A stretch of DNA of 64,000 nucleotides from Trichocladium uniseriatum (Eukaryota > Ascomycota > Sordariomycetes > Sordariales > Chaetomiaceae): positions 372,001 through 436,000 of the forward strand of contig WOUO01000028.1 in NCBI GenBank assembly GCA_017139535.1. Reading direction: 5' to 3'. Under the pieces are notes generated by a model. The model saw only the letters and a list, made by a program, of their open reading frames with translations. It ran no database searches and had not been told where the DNA came from. Both the position numbers and the translations under genes were made by a program. This document shows positions 19,175-30,352 of the stretch, one piece after another (position 1 is the first letter of the stretch; the number at the start of each line of letters is the position of its first letter).

Positions 19175-21858
19175 ATGTCTCGGTTCTTCCGCGGCGGCGA
19201 CGACAGCTCGAGCGAGAGCAGCTCCGACGAGGAGGAGCTGTACTCCACATCCGAGGAGGAGGAGGAGGAGCAGCAGGAGGAGCAGGAGTCTTCTTCTGAG
19301 GAGGACGAGGAGACCAGCGATGATGACGCCGGTCCGGAAAAGAAGGGCTTGTCCCGCTTCTTGGTCGACCAGGATTCCTCCGACAGTGACGAAAGCGACG
19401 CCGAAGGCGCGACCAAGGTTAAGAGTGCCAAAGACAAGCGTTTCGACGAGCTCGAGGCTACAATCACCACGATTCAAAACGGCCAGAAGATCAACGACTG
19501 GGGCTCCATCGCAAATGGTATGGATCCTCTTTTGCGGGCATGCTAAAGTGACAGTGCTAACCGCCATCCAGAGTTCGACAAGCTCAACCGTCAGGTCGCG
19601 AAGCTGCAAGATGGCTCCAAGGCTCCCAAGTCATACATCAAGTGCATTGCCGAGTTGGAGGACTTTATGAATGAGACTCTCGCCAAACAGAAAGTGACGC
19701 CCAAGAAGATGAACGCCACAAATGCCCGAGGTCTCAACGCGGTCAAGCAACGCGTCAAGAAGAACAACAAGGACTACCAGACTCAGATTGATGCCTTCAG
19801 GAAAGACGGCGGTGCTTTCATGGAGTCGGACGAGGAGGAAGCCCCGGCACCGAAGCCCACCAAGGTCAAATTCCAGCCCCTCCCCGAGGAAGCGGCCGAG
19901 GATGAGGAAAAGGGGTTCGCCAGAGTCGACAAGCGTGGCAAGGCCATCCCATTCTCTCCCGAGAGCATTCAGAAGCACCTTCGGGCCATTCTCGAGTCAA
20001 GAGGCAGGAAGAACACCGACCGCTTGGAGCAGATCAAGATCATGGAGGAGCTCAACAAGGTTGCGGAGACACCCTATCTCAAGATCCGGGTCCTGCAGAC
20101 GCTGGTTTCCGCTCGATTCGATCTTGGTTCCGGCACAACAACTTCGATGCCCGTGGAGCAGTGGAAGGCTGCCGAGAGGGAGCTGGGAGATCTCCTCGCG
20201 CTCCTCGAGACCAACAAGGACCATGTCGTTATCGAGAACGTTGAGGAGTGGGACGACGACGAGAAGACCCCTGTTCTGGGGCCCGATGACAAGTACATCA
20301 AGGTTGCCGGCAGTGTGGTTTCCTACATTGAGCGTCTAGATGATGAGCTCACCCGCTCGTTGCAGAGCATCGATCCTCACACCTCCGAGTACATCGAGAG
20401 GCTGACCGATGGAACGTCGCTCTATAACATCATTCTCCAGGGCCTTCTTTACTATGAGACCATCAGCAAGGATGCTTCGTTGGAAGTTCCTCAGGAGAGC
20501 CTCAACCGGATCATTCAGCGACGCCTGGATCACATTTACTTCAAGGTACGTCGCTCAGAACAGTGCAACCACGCAGACCCCCTGCTAACTTGTCCCAGCC
20601 CGCCCAAGTTGTCAAGATCCTGGAGGAGAACTCGTGGAAGCAGGTTTCGAGCAGCGTCGATTCGGCGATCACACCCCGTGCGCTGTCTGGCGACGCCGGT
20701 AAACTTATCCACGTTCTATGCAACTACCTCTTCGAGCATAGCGAGGGCATCATCCGTGCGCGTGCCATGCTCTGCCAAATCTACTTCCTGGCGTTGCATG
20801 ACGACTATTACAAGGCTCGCGACATGATGCTCACCTCTCACTTGCAGGAGAATATCGCCAACTTCGATGTCGCCACCCAGATTCTCTACAACCGCACCCT
20901 TGTCCAGGTCGGCCTCTGCGCCTTCCGGAAAGGTCTCGTCTACGATGCTCAGAACACCCTCCAGGACATCTGTGGCAGTGGGCGCCAAAAGGAGCTGCTT
21001 GCTCAGGGTGTGATGATGCAGCGGTACAACCAAGTCAGCCCGGAGCAGGAGCGGCTCGAGAAACAACGGCAGCTCCCCTTCCACATGCACATCAACCTGG
21101 AGCTCCTCGAGTGTGTCTACCTGACGTGCAGCATGCTCCTCGAGATCCCCCTTCTTGCGCAGACCGGCTCGTCTCCTGACATCAAGAAGCGCGTCATCAG
21201 CAAGACGTACCGCCGCATGCTCGAGTACCACGAGCGACAGATCTTCACTGGTCCCCCGGAGAACACCCGAGACCATGTGATGCAGGCATCCAAGGCGCTT
21301 GCTGCTGGTGAATGGAAGAAGGCTACCCACTTCATCCACAGCATCAAGATCTGGGACCTCATGCCGAGTGCGGACGATATCAAGGGCATGCTCGCCAAGC
21401 AGATCCAGGAGGAGGGCCTACGGACATATCTCTTCACATATGCCCCCTTCTACGACACGCTGGCCATCGAGACGCTGAGCGCGATGTTCGAGCTCGAGTC
21501 GCATAAGGTTGCGGCTGTGGTTAGCAAGATGATCAGCCACGAGGAGCTCGCCGCTGCTCTTGACCAGGTCACCGAGACCGTCATCTTCCGCAAGGGTGTG
21601 GAGCTCAGCCGCCTCCAGAGCTTGGCTTTGACCCTCTCGGACAAGGCCAGCGCCCTGATCGAGACGAACGAGCGCACGCTCGAGCTGAGGACGCAAGGGT
21701 CGGCAAACGCTTTCAGCAGGAAAGACAGGCAAGGTGGTCAGAGGGGTGGCGGTCAACGGGGTGGCAGAGGCGGCGCGAGGGCGGGTGGCAATGCCCAGCG
21801 GCAGGCCGGCGGTACACAGTTTACGGGCGGCGCTCTTGGGGCTGCGGTTCGTGGTTAG
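19175..21858 (+). CDS. nip1: Eukaryotic translation initiation factor 3 subunit C (eIF3c/Nip1)
   Basis: Scaffold subunit of the cytoplasmic eIF3 complex, which binds eIF1/eIF5 and the 40S subunit (family knowledge). Three exons: 19175-19517, 19572-20545 and 20599-21858, giving 858 residues, the usual fungal length. Seen: an N-terminal Ser/Asp/Glu-rich acidic segment (about residues 8-60), a middle helical region typical of eIF3c, a PCI domain in the last third (around YLFTYAPFYDTLAIETLSAM), and a C-terminal Arg/Gly-rich tail with RGG-like repeats (GGQRGGGQRGGRGGARAGG). The first intron is 54 nt (phase 1) and the second 53 nt (phase 0), with a CTAAC branch site in each. The start follows MSRFFRGG, the conserved N-terminus. 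Confidence 0.97.
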
Positions 21859-22653
21859 GCTTGGGGCGATGGGGAACACATGGTTTTCATTTGCTATTGC
21901 ATTGGGGCTTGGCATGTTTACGTAGCAAAATTGGTCCTCCGGTGTGCTAATGCTTCGCGCCTCGATAGACCAGGAGTGCGGACGAGAATACGACAACACT
22001 CTTGACAGATGCGTTCAACTTTGGCCCCGTGTTCGTAAACTCAGTACCGCAGTCAGTATCGGGCACGTAAAGAAACATCTGACAGCGTCTTAACATGCGT
22101 GATTCCAGGGTTGTTATCTGGGCTCAGCATATCTGGGCCTTGGTCACACCAGTTCACGGGGGGACATAAAGGGAGATTATCGCCCAAAACAACCAATGGA
22201 GGTAAACTGACACCAAGACTGCGGGCACAGTTGGAGGGGTTGTAGGAATGGAGGGCAGGTTGAGTTGAGGACACCTAGACCGACCTCCACATACCTCGGG
22301 AGTCCATGTGTTTCCCATATCATGTTAACGTGACGGCCAACGTACTCCGGAGGGACACAGGTGACTGGAAAGCAAGGGCCGCGGTGAGTTTGTTTTCTGG
22401 GAAAGACCCCATTACTGGGAAATCGCTGATGACCTAGACGCAAGGCAGCGTTGTTCAGGAGTACCTTTGTAGCTCCGTCCCTTGATTCTGTAATTCATCT
22501 GCTGCAGGTGTGCCATAAGCAACATGTGACAAGCGCTAGGATATGGAGACCAGGCAATATCAAGCCGTTCCCCTCGTAGTTGTCAACGCCACAGCAAAAA
22601 CCCATACGAGAACCGAATCCTCCCCAGAAACATGACCACCAAGTCCCTCGGAC
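21859..22653. other. Convergent 3' flanks of eIF3c and uS11
   Basis: About 0.8 kb between two stop codons. No open frame of interest, RNA gene or repeat was seen. Confidence 0.6.
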
Positions 22654-23338
22654 TCAGAGACGGCGACCACGGCGACCACCCTTGCGACGAGTAGAGTCGG
22701 AGGGGGTGGGGGTAACGTCCTCAATACGGCCGATCTTCATGCCGGAGCGGGCCAGAGCGCGGAGAGCGGACTGAGCGCCAGGGCCGGGAGTCTTAGTGCC
22801 GTTGCCTGTTGAGTTGAGCATTAGCGACGCTACAGTCACGAAGAAGCGGGCGTGTGAACATACCACCAGTGGCACGGATCTTGATGTGGAGGGCAGTGAT
22901 GCCGAGCTCCTTGCAGCGGGCGGCGACGTCCTGGGCAGCCAACATGGCGGCGTAGGGAGAGGACTCGTCACGGTCGGCCTTGACCTTCATACCACCGGTA
23001 ACACGGCAGATGGTTTCGCGGCCGCTGGAATCACCCAGAACGTTAGCCTCAGAACCAAAAGTCGAGAATTGTCGGCGGGGCGGAATTGCGTATGGCTCCT
23101 CCTCTTCCCCCGCACCCTAGTATGTTTAGCGGCGTACGAACCTGAGATCGGTGACATGGACGAAGGTGTCGTTGAAGCTGGCGAAAATGCGGGCAACTGA
23201 AGGAGCCGGTCAGCGGGAGTCTGGACGATCTCGAACTTGGAAGAGTCACTCACCGCCAAAGACGAGCTCACCCTCCCGGACCTGGGGGCCGAGGGAGATG
23301 TTCTCCTGCGCAGGACGAGCGACCTTCTTGGGGGCCAT
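22654..23338 (-). CDS. rps14: 40S ribosomal protein uS11 (S14)
   Basis: Small-subunit platform protein that contacts the 18S rRNA 3' region near the mRNA exit. Four exons: 23338-23254, 23196-23142, 23024-22864 and 22805-22654, with introns of 57, 117 and 58 nt. They encode 150 residues, the standard length. Seen: the start MAPKKVARPAQENI, the core GARIFASFNDTFVHVTDLSG-type block (here with Val for the first residues), KADRDESSPYAAMLAAQDVA, and the basic C-terminus ending TRRKGGRRGRRL. All splice phases agree with the protein. The gene faces uL30 over a 315-bp spacer. Its Neurospora equivalent is known as crp-2. Confidence 0.98.
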
Positions 23339-23653
23339 TTTGACTGTGATCCGGTGATCCTTGGGATTTGCGGGTTGTTGTTTCGGCGTTGGTCGACAGC
23401 GACTTCAGGAATTTTGAGGGTCTCGCGCGTGCGGTGAAAGAATGCCCTACCAGTTCTGGCGGTGAGGTGCTGCAGAAAGCGGGGTTTGGGCAATCTCTGG
23501 AGCAAGCCCTAAGCAAGTACCGCCGTACCTCGGGCCCCACCCGCTCCAATTCCTGGCCCTTTTGTCGTGCCCACCGAAGAAATTTATTTCTCTTTCTCTT
23601 TGCGAACCGATCCGACGACAACCTCAGCAACGCCGAAGCGGTCGACAATCAAG
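23339..23653. promoter_or_regulatory. Bidirectional promoter between uS11 and uL30
   Basis: Only 315 bp separate the two divergent start codons, so both 5' UTRs and promoters must share it. It has pyrimidine tracts before the uL30 ATG and CCCTAA at 23507-23512. Balanced expression of the two subunits' proteins is an inference. Confidence 0.7.
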
Positions 23654-25163
23654 ATGTCTTCCACGTATGCCATACCCCCGATCCTTTCTTTGAGCACCTG
23701 AATGGTATCGTCGCGTGTCACTTGACGAGATTGTGCAGATTGGCGTGGTCCTCTCACTGGACGCTTTTCCTGGCTTTCGCACTCGAACCAGGCATCGCTC
23801 CAGCTCGATCCCTCTTGCGATTCTCCCTCTTTCCTCCAGGCCCGGGACCCAACCGGCCTGCAGACTGAGAGATGTGTCGCAGGGTGTTGGGGTTGAAGGT
23901 TTCATGACCTTCTCCCTTAAATCCGTTGCCACTTGGAAATGCCTAGGGAAGAAGTTTCTTCATCTTGAAACTGGAAATCTTTTGGCTACCCTGTGAGCAT
24001 AACTTCTTGGACATGGTTCGGGGTGTTGAGGAGGTGGAAATGTTCGGGCGCCCTGGCGGCGGGGCTTTCCATCCATCAACGTTCAGCAATCGAGTCAGCC
24101 ACGAGAGAATGTCGCACTTGCAGCAATTCTCCACCGGCGCTCTACCACATACTGCGGTATGTCGGACTACGTACTAATCTGAACGCTCAGGTCCGTCCCG
24201 ACCCAGAACGATGTTCTCGTTCCCGAGACTCTCCTGAAGAAGCGCAAGTCGCAGGAGAAGGCCCGCGCCGAGCGCGCTGCCGAGCAGGAGAAGCAGAAGA
24301 AGGTCGGTTTATCCTCATCCCGTCTTCCTTTCGAGTCATATGATGCACAACACACCCTAGCGACTAGACACAAGTGTCGATGCTGTTGCTAAATTAACCA
24401 TCTTTCGGGTCTGAGAACTCTTCGGATACTTTCGCATTTTTGAGTGTTGCCAGATTCAGAATCTCGCTAACACACCACACAGGCCAACAAGGAGAAGCGC
24501 GGCGTCATCTTCAAGCGTGCTGAGAAGTACGTCAAGGAGTACCGCGACACCGAGCGCGAGAAGATCCGCCTCAACCGGCTTGCCAAGCAGGAGGGCTCTT
24601 TCCACATCCCTGCTGAGGCCAAGCTGATCTTCGTCATCCGCATCAAGGGGTAAGACACCATCTTAACTCTCTCAACCAGATCCCGCAGCTGACAGTTGAA
24701 CAGTATCAACAAGATCCCCCCCAAGCCGCGCAAGATCCTCCAGCTCCTCCGCCTTCTCCAGATCAACAACGGTGTCTTCGTCCGCGTCACCAAGGCCACC
24801 TCTGAGATGATCAAGGTTGTCGAGCCGTGGGTTGCCTATGGCTACCCCAACCTCAAGAGCGTCAAGGAGCTCATCTACAAGCGTGGATACGGCAAGGTCA
24901 ACGGCCAGCGCATTGCCCTCACCGACAACGCCATCATCGAGGAGACCCTCGGCAAGTACGGTATCATCTGCATGGAGGATCTCATCCACGAGATCATCAA
25001 CGTTGGCCCCAACTTCAAGCAGGCTGCCAACTTCCTTTGGCCCTTCAAGCTCAGCAACCCCAACGGCGGCTTCCGCCCCCGCAAGTTCAAGCACTTCATT
25101 GAGGGTGGTGATCTCGGCAACCGTGAGGAGCACATCAACGCTCTGATCAGGCAGATGAACTAA
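23654..25163 (+). CDS. rpl7: 60S ribosomal protein uL30 (L7)
   Basis: Large-subunit ribosomal protein. Four exons: 23654-23664 (only 11 nt), 24191-24302, 24483-24649 and 24704-25163, giving 249 residues, the usual length. Seen: the start MSSTSVPTQNDVLVPETLLK, the long basic N-terminal helix with KRKSQEKARAERAAEQEKQKK, then the L30 fold with GVFVRVTKATSEMIKVVEPW and the conserved end HINALIRQMN. The tiny first exon is supported by frame continuity: AC|G gives Thr across the 526-nt intron 1. Intron 2 (24303-24482) hosts a box C/D snoRNA. The gene is divergent from uS11 and convergent with Isa2. Confidence 0.97.
24333..24420 (+). ncRNA. Intronic box C/D snoRNA (snR39b/U32-like), predicted guide for 25S rRNA 2'-O-methylation
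   Basis: It lies within uL30 intron 2. Seen: terminal stem GAGT (24333-24336) with ACTC (24417-24420), C box ATGATGC (24340-24346, one mismatch to RUGAUGA), and D box CTGA (24411-24414). The 14 nt directly before the D box (24397-24410) are the exact reverse complement of ACCCGAAAGATGGT, a highly conserved 25S/28S rRNA segment. By the D-box +5 rule the target is the G after CCC, equivalent by my reckoning to yeast 25S Gm805 (guided by snR39b; U32 in animals). A guide-like C'/D' pair is not clear. Yeast uL30 introns also carry snoRNAs (snR39, snR59), so the host choice fits. Confidence 0.85.
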
Positions 25164-25512
25164 GAGGGCGGCGTGGACGGTTTTGCGGTTTTTGTCTCTC
25201 GGTCATGGGCAGTTGCATGGGTGCACGGCGTTTAATGAGAAAGCCAAGGATGGCTTCCAGGGAATGAATTCAACAATGATGTTGTTCTTGCACACTACAT
25301 CTGGTTCACCCTCAGTTGTGTTCTAGTCTGCTCCTATTGGCCGGGGCATGGCCCAATGCTACAGAGTTGCTCAGTGATTTTGGTTTGAGTTGAAACAATG
25401 ATGTGACTTGTGTGTCAATGGTATCTATGCTTAATGTAATCTATAAGCCGTGTCCATTGCCATTTGCTTCAAGGCAGAAACCTCGACCATTTTTAAGGCG
25501 ACGATGATAATG
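25164..25512. other. Convergent 3' flanks of uL30 and Isa2
   Basis: 349 bp between two stop codons. Nothing beyond 3' UTR-like sequence is seen. Confidence 0.6.
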
Positions 25513-26383
25513 TCATATTTTGATGTCGAAACTCGTGCCACATCCACAACTACTCGTCGCCTTGGGATTGTCAACGATCTTGAACTGCGACCCAATGAGC
25601 TCCATTGTGAAGTCGACCTTGCTCCCTTTCAACAGCTCAAGCGAAGGGAAGTCGAGTATGATCTTGGGCGCTGTTAAGTCCGGTGCCGAGGAACTGTCGT
25701 CGGGAGCATAGGTGAATATGGTGTCGTCCTCGCGGATGCCTTCGGTCGAATCCTCGGCGACCGCAGGAGAGTCGGCGGTAGTCGGGAGAGACGGGGGTAA
25801 TGTCACGAGCTTCATCATGTATTGGAAGCCGTGGCAGCCGCCGCTTTCGACTTGAACTCGGAGGGCTAGGGTCGGGTTCGAGTCTTTGGCCATAATCTCG
25901 GAAAGACGCTAAGAGGGGAGGAGGCGTTAGTCTCGGGAAGAAGGAAGCGGGTAGGCGAAGTGATGAGGGGAAGAAGCGCGGTTAATGCACCTTTGCAGCG
26001 CGCGGCGTAATCTCCAGCACCATCTCCTGTCCGTCCTCGTCAACTTGGGGGTTGAAGAGGGTGTGTGTCGCCCTCCAAGCGGGTGAGGTACTAAACGCGC
26101 GAGCGCCCGTTCGGGTCTGGACCAGCGTGCTGGTGGATGTTGCGCTTCGCCATCGTCTGCTGCTGGGATTGTCGGAGTAGGAGGCGATAGAGCGTGCGCT
26201 TATCCTTGTTGCGTTCGCAATGGTATGGTGCGCGCGGACGGAAGGCGCACCAATGGCTCGGAGGGGCAAGGGCAGGAGGAGGTCGAGGATCGGGAGCCCG
26301 TACAGAACGGCCGGGCGTCGCATGCTGAGCTGGATGAAGAGGCTGGCTGGTGTGGGCGCGTTGGCGCAGCGCGGTCGCGGCAT
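25513..26383 (-). CDS. isa2: Mitochondrial iron-sulfur cluster assembly protein Isa2
   Basis: A-type Fe-S carrier that with Isa1 and Iba57 matures mitochondrial 4Fe-4S proteins (family knowledge). Two exons, 26383-25991 and 25908-25513, joined over an 82-nt intron, give 262 residues. Seen: an Arg/Ser/Ala-rich N-terminus fitting a mitochondrial presequence (about residues 1-95), then the HesB/IscA fold with the three cluster cysteines: Cys156 in GGCHGFQY and Cys252/Cys254 in SSCGCGTSF. The insert with many Asp, Ser and Pro between the first cysteine and the rest is typical of fungal Isa2. The start MPRPRCA is chosen because a longer in-frame extension to 26512 has no presequence character; a later Met (MRRPAVLYG) is also possible. 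Confidence 0.93.
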
Positions 26384-26953
26384 GGCTAGCTGATTCGGAA
26401 CCAGTCTATGTTCGGGTGTATCTTCGGCTAACCACCGGGTCCCTGCTTCAAGTTGGGGAGGGTTGGGATGGATGCGCTCGGGTTGACTACCGAGCGGATT
26501 TTGCGGAAGCAAAAATTCGGCATGATGTCAGGGCCGAGTCCCCAGGCTGTTGCCCTTGCTGCTGACGAATGGAAGCGGGGCACCATTGCCTGACAAAGCA
26601 GTTGCTGGGGCGGCCCAAATCTATCAAAAGTGGGCCGGCTGAATGTTTACGAGACAGGCAGACAAAATCAGGGGAAGGGGGCATTTTGGATGCACAACCC
26701 CCAACCTCAACTCCAGGTCCAATCCTACACGAGAATCGACTACATTGCGTTCTGGTTCGCCGAATAATACATATCATATGACATTGTTGAAACAAGTTTG
26801 GTTCTGCCCTATCTTAATGTAACTAGTAGTACAAGATGGAATCGTTCGGATAATACAGATATGAGAGAATGGAACGAGAATATCGGCCAAGAATCCTAAA
26901 ACCCAGCCCTTTATCCCCAGCCAGAATAGACAGAGTTCACTCAGCTTCCGCGG
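26384..26953. other. Spacer between the trefoil gene 3' end and the Isa2 start
   Basis: 570 bp holding the Isa2 promoter and the 3' UTR of the next minus-strand gene. No gene or repeat recognised. Confidence 0.55.
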
Positions 26954-27805
26954 TCACTCGAAGATGGAAAACAATTGAGAGCCGTCAGTCGGGCATGGGC
27001 CCGAATCAAGCCTGCCGTCTCCTGGAAGGATACAGCTCTTGTTGTTTTCGTTCCGTGGGGCAAAAGCAAAGCTCGTCTGTCCGATAAATGGGAACAGTTG
27101 GTTTCCATCTGTTTCGCCCTCTACAAAGCAGTCAGCTAGCGTAAGAGACGAGCAAAGGGGCAAAGAATGGAGACCTACCACCGTCGGCACGGCCACCGCA
27201 CGAGAACAAGGTGACAGTATCCCCTTGCTGTCGTCTGCCATCAAAGCTAATACAGCCCTGAGTCTATAGAATGAGTTATGTTAATTATGCAGGCACCATT
27301 CCCTAGGAATCGATCAGCGACCTACCAATGCGCTAACAACCAGCGCAGCAGGTTGGTTACCGTCGGCCTTGTTGTGTTTGCCCTCGGTGATGATGTCCCA
27401 CTTCTCATTGGGGGCGCCCGTGCAATCTACGAGCGAGACGGGGATCAAGTTTTGACGGAAATCTCCCGCTGTCGGATCGATGAAGAGACACTGTCCGTTA
27501 GGGGCCCTGATCGAGACGCCGGTAAAGGCTCGCTTTGCCGTTTCATCACGCTGATGCGACTCGGCAGCTGCCGTCGGCTGCAAAACCCCCCCAGCTCGTG
27601 AAACCGGCACGGGTTCTGTGGGATTCGCCGTCGGAATCCCACCCGCCCCGGTCCCTCCTCCCCGCGCGGATGTTGTAGTAGATTGAGCTACTGCGGCAAA
27701 TGAAGCCGAAGAAGTTGAGCCCGGCGCATTACGTTCTTCGTTCGGAGACGGGGTGGCAGTTACTGTTCGAGTAGTCTTGGAGCAGGTCGAACTTGACGCC
27801 CCTGT

Positions 27806-27896
<91 letters not shown>

Positions 27897-28662
27897 CCGT
27901 TGCCGCCGTTGCCGCCGTTGCCGCCGTTGCCGCCGTTGTTGCCGCCACCACCGGCCGCTGTCCCGCCAAAGGTGAAGGACTGGCCGGCATCCCCGTCGTT
28001 GCAGCTCGCAACGTCGATAGCATTGCCCTTCACAACTAGACAAGATCCGGCTTCATTCTGGGGCTGCAAAGAAAGGGGTCCTGCACCACCGCTAAAGGCG
28101 AACAACTGTGAGTTGGTGACCTCTCCCTCTGAGAAACTGGTCAGCATAGAAAACCCGAGAACCCAAGGCTGAGCATCACTTACCTCCATCTGCGCGCCCA
28201 CCGCACGAGAAGAGTACAAGCCGATTCCCGGCTTGTCTGCGTGGGTCAAAATTGAAGCAGGCCTGGGTCAATGTGCTAACTATGAGCATAACATTGTCGC
28301 CCTGGATGTGCTTGCCAGCCGTGATGATGTCCCAACCTTGCCCGTCGGTAGATCCACAGTCGGCAACCTGAACCGGAGTCAAGTTGGCGCGAAAGTCACC
28401 AGAGAGTTTGTCAACGAAAAGGCATTTCCCATCCGACGTCTATGGCGAGGGTTAGCAGGTCGTACATTCGTACATGAACCCCAAACCTCGACGGAATTCG
28501 TACCCTGATCTCGACATCGGAGAACGCCCGGGTGGCGCCGTCATCGCGCTGATGAGCCTCTGCCGTGGCGGCTTCATCGAGGGCATCGACGGCCCGAGAG
28601 CGAAGGGGAGTGGCGCTGGCAAGGGCCGCTAGTGCGAGCAGCGAAGAGAGTGTAAACCTCAT
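26954..28662 (-). CDS. Secreted protein with two beta-trefoil-like (ricin-B-lectin-type) units
   Basis: Predicted extracellular or wall-bound sugar-binding protein of 489 residues; no catalytic domain is seen. Five exons: 28662-28504, 28439-28184, 28128-27326, 27263-27179 and 27120-26954. Residues 1-18 form a signal peptide (MRFTLSSLLALAALASATP). Two homologous units follow, at about 45-195 and 335-489. Each has a C-x-F-(V/I)-D start (GKCLFVD, GQCLFID), a DFR.NL.PV block, WDIIT.GKH, FDxRRQ.G, LFSCGGRADG and QxF endings (QSFTF, QLFSIF), which fit the QxW-type trefoil. Between them lie an Asn/Gly repeat (about 196-245) and a Ser/Thr/Pro-rich linker. The phase-1 intron after GGRADG is at the same place in both units, so the second arose by duplication. 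The lectin fold is inferred from motifs. Confidence 0.82.
27804..27948 (-). repeat. In-frame 9-nt minisatellite encoding an Asn/Gly tract
   Basis: On the + strand it reads as tandem GTTGTTGCC units (about 10) running into GCCGCCGTT units (about 5). On the coding strand these give GNN and NGG tripeptides. The 9-nt period preserves the frame, so copy-number change would only alter the length of the linker between the two trefoil units. Confidence 0.95.
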
Positions 28663-30352
28663 GTTGTAAGAGTGTGTCTATGGGTATATAAGAGATAGTG
28701 AACAGCGGTGGGGCTCAAAATGATCAAGAGAATGGATGCCTGCCAGCAGGCAGGTGAAGAAGCGAAAGAAAGAAGAGAAAAGGAGTGACGCTATCCACAG
28801 AGAGCACACTACTCAAATGAGCGACTAGTGGGGAGGTGAGACAAGGAGATATAGCAGGCGGGACCCAGTACTTATCCTCACGATAGCTTCATCCAACATT
28901 TGTGTGCTCGTCCTATGTTCCAATGGCACCTCCCACACCCGACATCGGGGGGGAGTCCCTGGCTCCTCAGTGGAGTTTCATGGCCTCCTCTGATGTACAG
29001 GCGTCTGCTTACACGGCCGTTGAATGCCGAGGTTGGTTTTGAGACCCTGGTACTGGCCGGGCAATGGCGCTAGATGAGCGACTCAGGAGCGAATCACTGG
29101 ACCGTCCAGAGATGCATCATCAAAAGGAATGGTGCGACGCTGGATCAAGTCGGAACGTTTCTCGGGAGAAGGCGTCTGGCCCAGGTTGGACACCTCCATG
29201 GTACCTGTGCTTGACCAACTTGAGCAGCATTTGTTTGGCCAGCAGGCCACCTACCAGGGGAGACATCCCTGCGGCGCATCTGGGGAAATCATGGCCAGTG
29301 CCGCCAGTTCGTTTGCTGGGTTTTGGCTCTGGTCATATTGACCATGGTTGGGATGATGAAACGGCCCCTGTCAGAGAAGGCGCCAAGACCCGGGCAAGAG
29401 TGCACGTTTGGGCGGCGTGCAACAGGTGGGGAGGAGGGGCGGCCGTCTCGTCCTCGGGAACTGGGGACAAGGGGTCATTGGCACCTCCCGTCCGCTTGAT
29501 CATGAACCTTTGGACGATCCAAAAATCATGGGAATCTCCCGCAATCCCATAAATCGCTTGCATGTCTTCCGGTTTGTTGTGTTTATGAACAAGGCGGATA
29601 TTTCCCGGTCCCTGGGTACATACCTAGGTTTGCCGGCAGCAGGCATCCGAGGTCCTTATTCCTGTCCCACGATTCCCGTCCACGAAAGGCGACACCAAAT
29701 TGAACCATGTGCAATGCAAAGTATTCCAGCATGCAAGTAAGGATTGGCCACTGAACAGACCAGGCGGGGTGAGACAGCGACCCGCACGTGTCGGAGAATC
29801 CAGGTCTTCGGATTTTTAAGACACTAGAAAATTGGTTCTGGCCAGATCTGGTGATATGAACCGAATCACAAGTTCCGCTGTTTCAGCAGGCAAGACGGGC
29901 CAAACTCGAGGCCAATACGCGCCGTACTCCGTATCGGCCAACTCTGCGCCCTAGTTTTAGCTGGCCGTTAAGAATGGCCATTTGGAGTTGCTGTTAACCA
30001 GGAACGGAGACCTCGCATTCGACATAGCAGGCTGAGAGAAGTCTGAGCAAAATGTGGGACTTGATTTTGATGGGGGAGAGCCCAGAACGAACTGCCGCCG
30101 ATCAAAGAACTGCGCGGGTCCAGTCAGACAGTGCTCCACCAAACTAAACCATATTTCCAACAACACCTCTCGTATTTCAGGGTTAGGGTTATATTAGCAG
30201 GGCCACAGCCCTAATGCCCGCTGGCCGCCAAGACTTTCCCCTCCACTCCCAAAATTTCCAGACGTTCTCAACCGCGACTGCAGCTTAACCGGACGACAAC
30301 TTCCGCCATCACGAACCCATCTCCTTCCAATTCCATCAAAACAGCCGCCAAA
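28663..30352. other. 1.7 kb divergent spacer between the trefoil gene and eS19
   Basis: No supported gene. TATATA lies about 20 bp upstream of the trefoil gene's start codon (28684-28690), which is too close to be a standard TATA box unless the leader is very short. A double TTAGGG motif (30179-30190) lies near the eS19 side. Confidence 0.55.
30179..30190. promoter_or_regulatory. Telobox-like motif upstream of eS19
   Basis: AGGGTTAGGGTT, two telomere-type repeats, 163 bp before the eS19 start codon. Telobox-type sites recognised by Myb-domain factors are known in promoters of ribosomal protein genes in several eukaryotes; the role here is inferred. Confidence 0.55.

Noticed and set aside
27804..27948. 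CRISPR-like array
   Set aside because: The 9-nt repeats have no spacers and lie inside a coding exon, so this is a minisatellite.
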